Positions 1 to 7,818 of a DNA stretch of 64,000 bases are shown one piece after another. Below the pieces are notes generated by a model. That model did no database searches, was not told the origin of the DNA, and was given only the letters and a program-made list of their open reading frames with translations. Source of the DNA: Hymenobacter siberiensis. GTDB taxonomy: Bacteria > Bacteroidota > Bacteroidia > Cytophagales > Hymenobacteraceae. A program made the translations under genes and the position numbers. The stretch spans positions 1,488,001-1,552,000 of the forward strand of contig NZ_JAHLZZ010000001.1 in assembly GCF_018967845.1 (NCBI RefSeq), read 5' to 3'. Numbering within the stretch: the stretch's first letter is position 1; each line of letters starts with the position of its first letter.

Positions 1-1930
1 GTGCCGCCTACGTTAATGGCGCGCACGAAGGTGGCGTTGGTTGGCGTGGTGCCGGTGCCCGTGGTGGTCGGCGTGGTTGTAGTAGCGGCCGTCACGGTCA
101 CCGAAGAAACGGCGGTGGAGGTAGCGGCGCCGGCGTTGTTGGTGGCGCGGGCCGTTAGGCTGAGCGTGCCGGCCGCAGCGGGCGTGAAGCTGAGGGCGTA
201 GGGAGCCGTCAGGTCTTCGCCGAGCTTGGTGGCGCCGCTGAAGAACTCGACTTTGGTGATGGTGCCGTTGACGGCCGCAGCGGTGGCCGTCAGGTTCAGG
301 GCCGTGCCCACGGTGCCGGTGCTCGGGGCGCTCAGGCTAACGGTGGGGGCGCTGGGTGCGGTAGTGCCCGCGTTCTGCTTCCAGATTTCGATGCCCGAGA
401 GGTTGTTGTTATTGCTGCTCACGGTGCCGATGTTGATGGTGCCGTCGGTGATGTTGGCCGTGAAAGGGCCGAGGCGGTCCCAGTGGCCCCCGTTGCCGCT
501 GCTGTAGTTCGACTGCACGGTCTGGCCTTCGAGGGTAATGTCGAGGGTCACCGGGTTGTTATCCTCCCACATGTAGAGGTACACGCTGTAGGTACCGCTG
601 GCCACGCCGCTCACGGCAGCGCTAATGTTCGTGTCATACACCGAAGCGCGAATCATGGCCGCACGGGCGGCGTCGGTGGCCGGGTTCAGGGCGACGCCCT
701 GGTTGGCGAAGGGCGAGCCGTTGATTTGGAAGTTGCCGGCGCTGTTGCCGTCTTCCCAGCTCAGGCCGTCGACGGTGGTGGCCGTGCCGCCTACGTTAAT
801 GGCGCGCACGAAGGTGGCGTTGGTTGGCGTGGTGCCGGTGCCCGTGGTGGTCGGCGTGGTTGTAGTAGCGGCCGTCACGGTCACCGAAGAAACGGCGGTG
901 GAGGTAGCGGCGCCGGCGTTGTTGGTGGCGCGGGCCGTTAGGCTGAGCGTGCCGGCCGCAGCGGGCGTGAAGCTGAGGGCGTAGGGAGCCGTCAGGTCTT
1001 CGCCGAGCTTGGTGGCGCCGCTGAAGAACTCGACTTTGGTGATGGTGCCGTTGACGGCCGCAGCGGTGGCCGTCAGGTTCAGGGCCGTGCCCACGGTGCC
1101 GGTGCTCGGGGCGCTCAGGCTAACGGTGGGGGCGCTGGGTGCGGTAGTGCCCGCGTTCTGCTTCCAGATTTCGATGCCCGAGAGGTTGTTGTTATTGCTG
1201 CTCACGGTGCCGATGTTGATGGTGCCGTCGGTGATGTTGGCCGTGAAAGGGCCGAGGCGGTCCCAGTGGCCACCGTTGCCGCTGCTGTAGTTCGACTGCA
1301 CGGTCTGGCCTTCGAGGGTAATGTCGAGGGTTACCGGGTTGTTATCCTCCCACATGTAGAGGTACACGCTGTAGGTACCGCTGGCCACGCCGCTCACGGC
1401 AGCGCTAATGTTCGTGTCATACACCGAAGCGCGAATCATGGCCGCACGGGCGGCGTCGGTGGCCGGGTTCAGGGCGACGCCCTGGTTGGCGAAGGGCGAG
1501 CCGTTGATTTGGAAGTTGCCGGCGCTGTTGCCGTCTTCCCAGCTCAGGCCGTCGACGGTGGTGGCCGTGCCGCCTACGTTAATGGCGCGCACGAAGGTGG
1601 CGTTGGTCGGCGTGGTGCCGGTGCCCGTGGTGGTCGGCGTGGTTGTAGTAGCGGCCGTCACGGTCACCGAAGAAACGGCGGTGGAGGTAGCGGCGCCGGC
1701 GTTGTTGGTGGCGCGGGCCGTTAGGCTGAGCGTGCCGGCCGCAGCGGGCGTGAAGCTGAGGGCGTAGGGAGCCGTCAGGTCTTCGCCGAGCTTGGTGGCG
1801 CCGCTGAAGAACTCGACTTTGGTGATGGTGCCGTTGACGGCCGCAGCGGTGGCCGTCAGGTTCAGGGCCGTGCCCACGGTGCCGGTGCTTGGGGCGCTCA
1901 GGCTAACGGTGGGGGCGCTGGGTGCGGTAG
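1..1930 (-). repeat. 783-bp tandem repeats inside the beta-helix gene
   Basis: The sequence beginning GTGCCGCCTACGTTAATGGC at base 1 recurs at 784 and 1567, giving an exact 783-bp (261-codon) period. Copies 1-783 and 784-1566 are complete. The third, 1567 to about 1930, holds only the Ig-like part. Only a handful of substitutions separate them (for example near 488/1271, 552/1335, 823/1606 and 1107/1890), and the ones checked are silent third-position changes. This points to recent duplication or ongoing homogenisation. The array may continue past base 1. Confidence 0.95.
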
Positions 1931-3170
1931 GCGCGGTTGGGGTAGTGGGTGTGGTAGCGCCGGGGTCCAGCGTGATGCCATTCTGTTGCAGCTTTTGGTT
2001 CCAACGCGTGAACTCATCCCGCTCGGTTTGGAGGGTGATGGGGTTCGGCAGGTGGATGGTACCGGTGGCAATTCGAAAGCCGTAGTCGCCCTCATCCTGA
2101 CGGTCCTGAAAAGGACTATTGCGGCCCCATTGCACGTAACCAATCGTGTTGTTGGTTACGGACTGGTTCGTGAATGTTCCGCTCTGACCGTAGTAGTCGA
2201 ATACGGCAACCCCGGTGTAAGTGGCATTCAGGCGCGAACCGTCGGGCATCAGGCCGCTGGTCACTAGGCGGTTGTCGTAGTAATGTACATCATGGCCGCC
2301 GGCGATGTTCATGGCCGAGTTGCAGGTAGATACGAACTGGTTGTTGTACGACTCGAAGAAGCCTTGGGTGTTACTCTGAGTACCGTCGATTATCATGCCG
2401 GTGCCCGTAAAATCGCTGCCGTTGGCCGGGTAGGGGTACGCTCCCTGCACGTAGTTGTCGTGGATGCGGACGGGGCTGGCCGCAGTGCCCCCGGAGTTGT
2501 AGAAGTTGATATTGTCCTCTACAAGCGACTGGTTGGGCTCGTTGATGACCTGATTCCAGGCCACTTCTACGTTCGCCAGGTTCGGCACCTTGTCTGCCCC
2601 CAGGAAGTTAGAGAATTCGCTGCCGCTGTTGTTGCGGAAGCGGCCGTCGATGTTTTTGGCCGAGTTGTACCGAACCGTAAGGGTTTGGGCCGTCGAACCG
2701 TTGCCGCTCCACTGGTAGATGGCAATGCCAGTGGTTTGTTCGAGGTAATTGTGCTCAATTACCACCGACTTAGCCGAGTTAACCTCCACGAAGCGGCCGT
2801 GGCGAACCCCGTCGGCGCTTTGGGTGAGGCCATACGCTTTGTTGTTGCGGACAGTGATACTGCTGCCGCCGTTCTTCGCATCAATGATGTCGCCGGCGCC
2901 CGCCAGCACACAGTTCTCGATGATAACAGGCTGGGTGGTCTGAATAGTGATAACGGGCACCGAAGAGTTGGTGCTGCGATAATTGCCGGAATAGGTGCCG
3001 CCCTGTGTAATAACCAAGGGGCTGGAGTACGTAATGTTGGGAGCCTGTGCGAAGGCTGGTTTTAGGCCCGGTAATAGGGCGAGGAGCGCAACAAGAGCAG
3101 TTGAAAGAATGCCGGCCAAAGGATGCGGCGCAGAAAGAAGAGCGGAGGTGTGCTTTGAAATTTTTTGCAT
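1..3170 (-). CDS. Secreted right-handed beta-helix protein with tandem Ig-like/malectin-like modules (3' end outside window)
   Basis: The reading frame opens at an ATG at 3168-3170 and stays open to base 1, so at least 1,056 residues are coded and the C-terminus is missing. The start encodes a signal peptide (MQKISKHTS, then a hydrophobic stretch ending LKPAFAQA). Residues about 35-405 resemble parallel beta-helix proteins and clearly match the neighbouring lipoprotein at 3657-4964; shared strings include PNQSLVEDNIN and LPNPITLQTE. A Thr/Pro/Ala linker follows, then alternating Ig-like domains (VEFFSGATKLGEDLTAPY) and malectin-like carbohydrate-binding domains (FVRAINVGG..DGLSWE) with a period of 261 residues. 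Inference: an extracellular polysaccharide-binding or polysaccharide-modifying protein made alongside the adjacent exopolysaccharide locus. A T9SS sorting domain would be expected beyond the left edge but cannot be seen. No catalytic residues can be assigned. Confidence 0.85.
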   Translation of the reverse strand, partial: MQKISKHTSALLSAPHPLAGILSTALVALLALLPGLKPAFAQAPNITYSSPLVITQGGTYSGNYRSTNSSVPVITIQTTQPVIIENCVLAGAGDIIDAKNGGSSITVRNNKAYGLTQSADGVRHGRFVEVNSAKSVVIEHNYLEQTTGIAIYQWSGNGSTAQTLTVRYNSAKNIDGRFRNNSGSEFSNFLGADKVPNLANVEVAWNQVINEPNQSLVEDNINFYNSGGTAASPVRIHDNYVQGAYPYPANGSDFTGTGMIIDGTQSNTQGFFESYNNQFVSTCNSAMNIAGGHDVHYYDNRLVTSGLMPDGSRLNATYTGVAVFDYYGQSGTFTNQSVTNNTIGYVQWGRNSPFQDRQDEGDYGFRIATGTIHLPNPITLQTERDEFTRWNQKLQQNGITLDPGATTPTTPTAPTAPSAPTVSLSAPSTGTVGTALNLTATAAAVNGTITKVEFFSGATKLGEDLTAPYALSFTPAAAGTLSLTARATNNAGAATSTAVSSVTVTAATTTTPTTTGTGTTPTNATFVRAINVGGTATTVDGLSWEDGNSAGNFQINGSPFANQGVALNPATDAARAAMIRASVYDTNISAAVSGVASGTYSVYLYMWEDNNPVTLDITLEGQTVQSNYSSGNGGHWDRLGPFTANITDGTINIGTVSSNNNNLSGIEIWKQNAGTTAPSAPTVSLSAPSTGTVGTALNLTATAAAVNGTITKVEFFSGATKLGEDLTAPYALSFTPAAAGTLSLTARATNNAGAATSTAVSSVTVTAATTTTPTTTGTGTTPTNATFVRAINVGGTATTVDGLSWEDGNSAGNFQINGSPFANQGVALNPATDAARAAMIRASVYDTNISAAVSGVASGTYSVYLYMWEDNNPVTLDITLEGQTVQSNYSSGNGGHWDRLGPFTANITDGTINIGTVSSNNNNLSGIEIWKQNAGTTAPSAPTVSLSAPSTGTVGTALNLTATAAAVNGTITKVEFFSGATKLGEDLTAPYALSFTPAAAGTLSLTARATNNAGAATSTAVSSVTVTAATTTTPTTTGTGTTPTNATFVRAINVGG

Positions 3171-3656
3171 TCTTGAAAAACTTGAAACGAAAAGAATGAT
3201 TGGCGATGGCCCCCTCAACCTAGCCAAAAATCTATTTGTTCCAAGCGTTCGAATTGTATTTGTTATATATCATAAAATGCAATTTTTTATTGTACATGCG
3301 TAAGCTGTCCTGATTTGAAAAGCTTTCCAAGTTTGAGAATGCGTTGTTGGATGCCCGTTAATAAATGGCTGGCCTCTGGGGAAATCAATCCTTTGATGCC
3401 GTAATCAACATAATTGGCGGATTTTTTTCATTCTGCCCGACAACGAAATGAGCGGCTGGCGCTAATGAGAAACTCGCAGGTGCAATCCTTGATAACGGAA
3501 GGTTTTGAAGCGGTAAACTTCTCAAAAAGCTAAGTATATGAGAAAAATAAAATATCAATTAATTGAAAAAGTGCAATAATATGTTTTGGTGAATATAAAT
3601 AATATACAATATAATTTATATTTATTTTTTGCCGCTCAAAGCATTCTTTAATATAA
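3171..3656. other. AT-rich intergenic region between the two beta-helix genes
   Basis: These 486 bp are much richer in A/T than the flanking genes, above all from 3520 to 3680. I find no convincing gene. An open minus-strand stretch without a start codon (3287-3427, about 46 codons) may be a fragment of something. The region presumably carries the promoter of the gene starting at 3170, but I see no clear TAnnTTTG element on the minus strand. Confidence 0.5.
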
Positions 3657-4964
3657 TTAATTAAACAATATATTATAATATGATAGTTCTGGTGCGACGG
3701 GCGCGAAGTGCCCGTTGGTGGGGTAATAAGTGGCACCAGATGTTATGAGCGCATTTTTGCGTGCCGGTAGGGCCGGGAGGGGACCTACCCGCAGCCGGTG
3801 CGTGCGGAGCTTCAACTGCCAGCGGGTCCACTCGGCCTGTTCCGTTTGCAGGGTGATGGGGTTGGGTAGGTGCAAGGTGTTTGAGCAGGCCCCGCAGGCT
3901 TCGGGCCGGATATCCTGGCGGTTGGGATAAGGAGTGGTGCCGCCTTCGAAATAGAACCCGATAGTATTGTTGCTGAAATCGTTGTTAAAGAATACGTCCT
4001 TGGGCTGATGGTAGGCATTCCAAAGGCCTGCCCCGGCATAGTTCGCCGCCAGCCGGGTGCCGTCGGGCAGCAAGCCGCAGGTAACGAGGCGGTTGTCGTG
4101 AAAGTGGTTGTCGTGCCCGGCGGCTATGTTCATGCCAATGCAGGCGCTGACTACCTGGTTGTGGGCTCCGTCCACGTAAGCGGTGGCCGTCAAGGCGGCG
4201 CGGCCACTGCCATCGAGCGTAATGCCCGAGCCGGTGAAATCGGAGCCGGTGGCCGGATAGGGGTATGCTCCCTGAATATAATTGTCGTGGATACGGACCG
4301 GGCTGGTGCGGGTGCCTCCGGAGTTATAAAGATTGATATTGTCCTCTACAAGCGACTGGTTGGGCTCGTTGATGACTTGGTTCCAGGCGATTTCCATGTT
4401 GGCTACGCCCGGCAATGCGTTCAGACCCAGGAAATTCGCCTTCGTGCCGCCGCCGTCACGGTAGCGGCCATCAATATTCCGGGCCGAATTGTAGCGAACG
4501 GTGAGCGTTTGGGCTGGCGTGCCGTCGCCTCCCCATTGGTAAATGCTGATGCCGATGGTATGCTCAAAGTAGTTATGTTCGACCCGCACAGAGCGCCCGG
4601 AATTGACCTCTAGGAAGTGCCCGTGGCGGGTTTGGTCAGCCGATTGCGGCAGGCCGTATCCCCGGCAGTTCACAACCGTAAGCGTAGCCCCGCCGCTGGT
4701 GGCCCGAATCAAGTCGCCGGCCCCCATCAGGGTGCAGCCGCTCAGGGTAACGGGTTCGGTGGTTTCGATACGGATGCAGGGCACGTCGGAATCGGAGCTG
4801 CGGTAAGAGCCGGTATAAGTGCCCCCAGCGCGAATAATCAACGGTTTCGAGCTGTTATCTGCGCCGGCAGAGGAAGGCTGACACCCGGCCGTGATGGCCG
4901 CCAGGCCCACCCCGGCGGCCAGCTGCCAGCGGCGGACCGCCGCTCCGGTGGCCGGGCGGCTCAT
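3657..4964 (-). CDS. Right-handed beta-helix lipoprotein of the exopolysaccharide locus
   Basis: 435 residues from the ATG at 4962-4964, which overlaps the stop of the upstream GT11 gene as ATGA and so suggests translational coupling; an in-frame ATG at 4991 would add nine residues. The N-terminus is a lipoprotein signal with lipobox ITAGC (Cys28). The rest has the short Asn- and Gly-rich strand repeats of parallel beta-helix (PbH1-type) proteins, e.g. NNDFSNNTIGFYFEG. It is a paralogue of the N-terminal domain of the gene at 1-3170 but lacks the Ig-like/malectin-like array. Known families with this fold include pectate lyases, epimerases and other polysaccharide-active proteins. Inference: a membrane-anchored factor that trims, modifies or binds the polymer made by this operon. 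The substrate and catalytic residues are unknown. Confidence 0.85.
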   Translation of the reverse strand: MSRPATGAAVRRWQLAAGVGLAAITAGCQPSSAGADNSSKPLIIRAGGTYTGSYRSSDSDVPCIRIETTEPVTLSGCTLMGAGDLIRATSGGATLTVVNCRGYGLPQSADQTRHGHFLEVNSGRSVRVEHNYFEHTIGISIYQWGGDGTPAQTLTVRYNSARNIDGRYRDGGGTKANFLGLNALPGVANMEIAWNQVINEPNQSLVEDNINLYNSGGTRTSPVRIHDNYIQGAYPYPATGSDFTGSGITLDGSGRAALTATAYVDGAHNQVVSACIGMNIAAGHDNHFHDNRLVTCGLLPDGTRLAANYAGAGLWNAYHQPKDVFFNNDFSNNTIGFYFEGGTTPYPNRQDIRPEACGACSNTLHLPNPITLQTEQAEWTRWQLKLRTHRLRVGPLPALPARKNALITSGATYYPTNGHFAPVAPELSYYNILFN

Positions 4965-5890
4965 AGCGCTTGCGCCATCTGCGTGCTCCACTGCACGGTT
5001 TCCTGGTCCTCAAACATCACGAATTCGTGTAGCGACGTGATGGGCTGGTCGTGCTGGTGCAGGTGGCAAAGCGGGACGCGGCCGTAGAACGAGGCCCACA
5101 TGGAGTAGGTGCTGAGCGGCCCCACAATGTAGTCGCAGCCGGCCATGGCATACAGGTCCTCCACGGGATGGTTGGTGGAGCGGCCGGTGTCGAATTCGGC
5201 AAAATCGGCCGCCGGAATGGGCTCGTTCGAAAATAACAGGAACCGGACCCGGGTTTCTTGGGGGAATAAGGCCACGACTTCGTGCATGGCCCGCACGTAG
5301 GTGGCATTGCTGTAGAGAAAGGCCCCACCGTACCAGCCGGCATAGTCGCCCCGGCGAATGTGGATGCCCACCAGGACATCGGCCCGTTCGCGGTTGGTGG
5401 CCAGTACCTGCTCTACGGCTTGGCGGTGGAGCCTGATGGGCCGAAAGAACTGCCGGAGCAGGTTGCCGTGCTTGGCAAAGTTGGTTTTGTCGCGAAACTG
5501 CCAGCCGTTTATGAGCAGGGTGCGCGTGTGGCGGGCCTGCACGAGGTAGCCAGTGCTGTTGAGGTCGACATCGTCGGGGCCGGAGTCGTCGAGAATCGGG
5601 GCACCCAGGCTGCGCGGCAGCCAGGGAAGGCGTCGGAGCAAGGCCTCGCCCCACTGCCACTGCAGGGCGCTATACAACGCATTGGTCACGGCACTGCCGA
5701 GATGCAGCTGCACGGGCAGCCCCCCAAACGAGGCCACCTGCTGGCCGGCAGTGCCTTCAAAAAAGGCGTAATGTGCCCCGAACGAGGGGATGGCCAGCTG
5801 ATAGTTGTGCTCAAGGGCATTCACTAAAAAATGAGAGCTTATCAGCAGCTGGTTACCGAAGCCGTTGAAATCTTTTGTAAGAATGACCAT
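4961..5890 (-). CDS. GT11-family glycosyltransferase (alpha-1,2-fucosyltransferase-like)
   Basis: 309 residues. The N-terminal GFGNQL segment (about residues 10-15) and HIRRGDY (177-183) are the nucleotide-sugar-binding signatures of GT11 fucosyltransferases. A later block, DLYAMAGCDYIVGPLSTYSMWASFYG, covered here only in outline (DLYAM.GCDY...STYS.WAS), is the conserved C-terminal region. The family moves fucose from GDP-fucose to a galactose-containing acceptor, so fucose in the exopolysaccharide is likely. No GDP-fucose synthesis genes (gmd/fcl) are in the window, so the donor sugar is inferred. It sits 41 bp after the GT2 gene and overlaps the lipoprotein gene by four bases. Confidence 0.85.
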   Translation of the reverse strand: MVILTKDFNGFGNQLLISSHFLVNALEHNYQLAIPSFGAHYAFFEGTAGQQVASFGGLPVQLHLGSAVTNALYSALQWQWGEALLRRLPWLPRSLGAPILDDSGPDDVDLNSTGYLVQARHTRTLLINGWQFRDKTNFAKHGNLLRQFFRPIRLHRQAVEQVLATNRERADVLVGIHIRRGDYAGWYGGAFLYSNATYVRAMHEVVALFPQETRVRFLLFSNEPIPAADFAEFDTGRSTNHPVEDLYAMAGCDYIVGPLSTYSMWASFYGRVPLCHLHQHDQPITSLHEFVMFEDQETVQWSTQMAQAL

Positions 5891-5931
5891 GGGTATTGTG
5901 GCTTAAAAGTGGTGGATGTGGGACGTAGCGC

Positions 5932-6771
5932 TTAGTGCAGAAAATAGCCGACCAGCCGACGGGCGTAGCCGTTCAGCAGGTAATAGGGGAGGTAGGGCCG
6001 GGGGCAGTTTTTGAAGGTGAAATGCGTGAAATTGACCAGATTGCCGCCGCCCCGGATGCCGAACAAGTGCTGGTAATAGCCGCGCAGGCTACGCTGGCGC
6101 CGGGTTTGTTCCTGGCCGCTTTCCTCGGGGTAGGTGCTCAAGCGGGCATCGTAGTTACAAAACACCGGGAAACCATGGCGGCGGGCCACGCTGGTGTAGT
6201 CAAAATCAGCGAGGTAGTGCGGCAGGCGCTGCTCGTCGAACAGGCCAATGGCTTCAATCACGGCCAGCGGCACGAGCAGGCCCCGGCCCGGCAGGTACGT
6301 CACCGGATGCAGGCCGTGGCGCTCGGCGGGGGCCAGCTCGGTCAGTAAGTCGCGTCGGGTATTGGTGCGCCAGTCCAGGCGTTCGCCACCGTACACGGGT
6401 TCGCCGGTGCTCACGTCCAGCTCCAGTGGCCCCAGCAGGGCGGTGGGGTGGCGCTCGGCGGCGGCCAGCATTTGGGCCATAAAATTGGGCAGCGCCAGTA
6501 CGTCGTTATTCATCGTCATCACGCAGGTGGCTTTTAGGGCCAGGGCGCGGCGAATGCCGGCATTCACGCCAGCCGTCCAGAACAGCTGGCCGTTCCCGGT
6601 CACTACTTCTACTTCCGGAAACTCCTGGGCCAGCATCTGGGCGGTGCCATCGGTGGAGCCGTCGTCGACGACGACGACGCGGAAATCGGCGCGGGTTTGC
6701 TGCCGGAGCGAAAGCAAGCAGTCGCGGGTGTACTGCTTGCGGTTGAAAACGGGAATGACGACGTAGAGCAT
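5932..6771 (-). CDS. GT2-family glycosyltransferase
   Basis: 279 residues, GT-A fold. It begins LYVVIPVFNRKQY and carries VVVDDGSTDG (about residues 34-42) for nucleotide-sugar binding. MNND (87-90) stands in the place of the usual DXD metal-binding motif, as in rhamnosyltransferase-like (WbbL-type) members of GT2. A hydrophobic C-terminus may associate with the membrane. It lies 39 bp after the HlpA-like gene in a same-strand operon. Expected role: adding one sugar to the lipid-linked repeat unit in the cytoplasm. Donor and acceptor cannot be read from sequence. Confidence 0.88.
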   Translation of the reverse strand: MLYVVIPVFNRKQYTRDCLLSLRQQTRADFRVVVVDDGSTDGTAQMLAQEFPEVEVVTGNGQLFWTAGVNAGIRRALALKATCVMTMNNDVLALPNFMAQMLAAAERHPTALLGPLELDVSTGEPVYGGERLDWRTNTRRDLLTELAPAERHGLHPVTYLPGRGLLVPLAVIEAIGLFDEQRLPHYLADFDYTSVARRHGFPVFCNYDARLSTYPEESGQEQTRRQRSLRGYYQHLFGIRGGGNLVNFTHFTFKNCPRPYLPYYLLNGYARRLVGYFLH

Positions 6772-6810
6772 CGGGTGCAGAATAGAAGGGTACGATTTGA
6801 TTATAGCAGC

Positions 6811-7818
6811 TCAGGGCGTGGCCGCTACGGGCTGCGATACGGGCTCGGCCGTTGCAAAGGGGAGCAACAGCCGGGCAGTGAGCCGCCGGACCATGGCCAG
6901 GGCGCGGCCCGTCAGGTGCTCGCGGAAGTACCGCTGGTCGCGCCGGGCATCGCGCAGCACCACGGGGGGGTGGTGCAAGGGAAACGGCAGCCGGTACACC
7001 ACCGGGTGCACGAACTGGTCGTGGGGGTCGAACGTATGGGTCGCATCCTCGCCGAAGCCGATGTTGGTAACCAGGTTCACGGCCGGTATCACCGTGAGGC
7101 CACCGTGCGCGGCCACAGCGAAGTGCCACTGGTAGTCCCAGATATGAGCCGGCTGCGGCCCGGTGCGCACGGTTTCAAACTTGCGCAGCCAATACTGCCG
7201 CTCCATCAGGGCCGGGTACACGTTGGTCAGCGCTCTGCGGCGGCGCAGCTCAGGCAGCAGGGTCAGGTCAAAATCGAAGTACTGCCACGCGCGACGCCAG
7301 GTGGCCCAGCCCCAGCTGTGCACCCTGCCCGAAAAATGGTACGAGTCGGCCCCGGCCGCTACCGGGCGCCGGGCCTCCTGCGCCAGGTTGTTGCCGCTGA
7401 TATGCATCACGCGGGTATCGTGGCGGTAGTGCCGCAGCAGCTCATCGCAAAAGTGGAAAAAATCGGGCGTCGGGAGGCAGTCGTCTTCCAGGATAATCCC
7501 TTCGGTTTCGTGCTTGAAAAACCAGGAAATGGCAGATGCCGGCCCTAGGCCGCACCCCAGGTTTTCGTCCCGAAACAAGGTGAGGACTTCGCACGGCCAG
7601 GGCTCGCTGTTGGTAACCATGGCGCGGGTGAGGGCGCAGCGCAGGGCATCGGTGGCGTGGTGGGGGCGGGGGCCGTCGGCCGCCACGTAGAGGCGCGCCG
7701 GATGCGCCCGGCGCACGGCTTCCAGCACCCGCTGCGTGAGGTGCGGCCGGTTGAAGACGATGAGCAGAACGGGCGGGGCCAGCTCAGCGGTGGGTGGTGG
7801 AAGTGGCGGCGTCGGCAT
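6811..7818 (-). CDS. HlpA-like nucleotide-diphospho-sugar transferase
   Basis: 335 residues. After a Pro-rich start it opens PPVLLIVFNRPHLTQRVLEA and carries EDDC (111-114) as the likely metal/nucleotide site. WGWATWRRAW and IWDYQWHFA are typical of a family often annotated as hemolytic protein HlpA-like or glycosyltransferase. The family name comes from an old assay; the fold points to a GT-A transferase. The start overlaps the end of the Wzy-like gene by 35 bp, so the two are probably translated together. Likely another assembly enzyme for the polysaccharide repeat unit. Confidence 0.8.
   Translation of the reverse strand: MPTPPLPPPTAELAPPVLLIVFNRPHLTQRVLEAVRRAHPARLYVAADGPRPHHATDALRCALTRAMVTNSEPWPCEVLTLFRDENLGCGLGPASAISWFFKHETEGIILEDDCLPTPDFFHFCDELLRHYRHDTRVMHISGNNLAQEARRPVAAGADSYHFSGRVHSWGWATWRRAWQYFDFDLTLLPELRRRRALTNVYPALMERQYWLRKFETVRTGPQPAHIWDYQWHFAVAAHGGLTVIPAVNLVTNIGFGEDATHTFDPHDQFVHPVVYRLPFPLHHPPVVLRDARRDQRYFREHLTGRALAMVRRLTARLLLPFATAEPVSQPVAATP

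Noticed and set aside
483-941. Plus-strand open frames of 90-150 codons repeated across 1-2100
   Set aside because: They are antisense shadows of the minus-strand repeat gene, rich in Gly/Val/Arg, and recur only because the DNA does.
1-1930. Regular repeats suggesting a CRISPR or satellite array
   Set aside because: The unit is 783 bp, a multiple of three, without short repeats and unique spacers. It is coding in one minus-strand frame and makes recognisable protein domains.
3530-3736. Short AT-rich minus-strand open frame upstream of 3657
   Set aside because: It is rich in Ile/Tyr/Asn as expected from AT-rich non-coding DNA, overlaps the end of the lipoprotein gene and has no family features.
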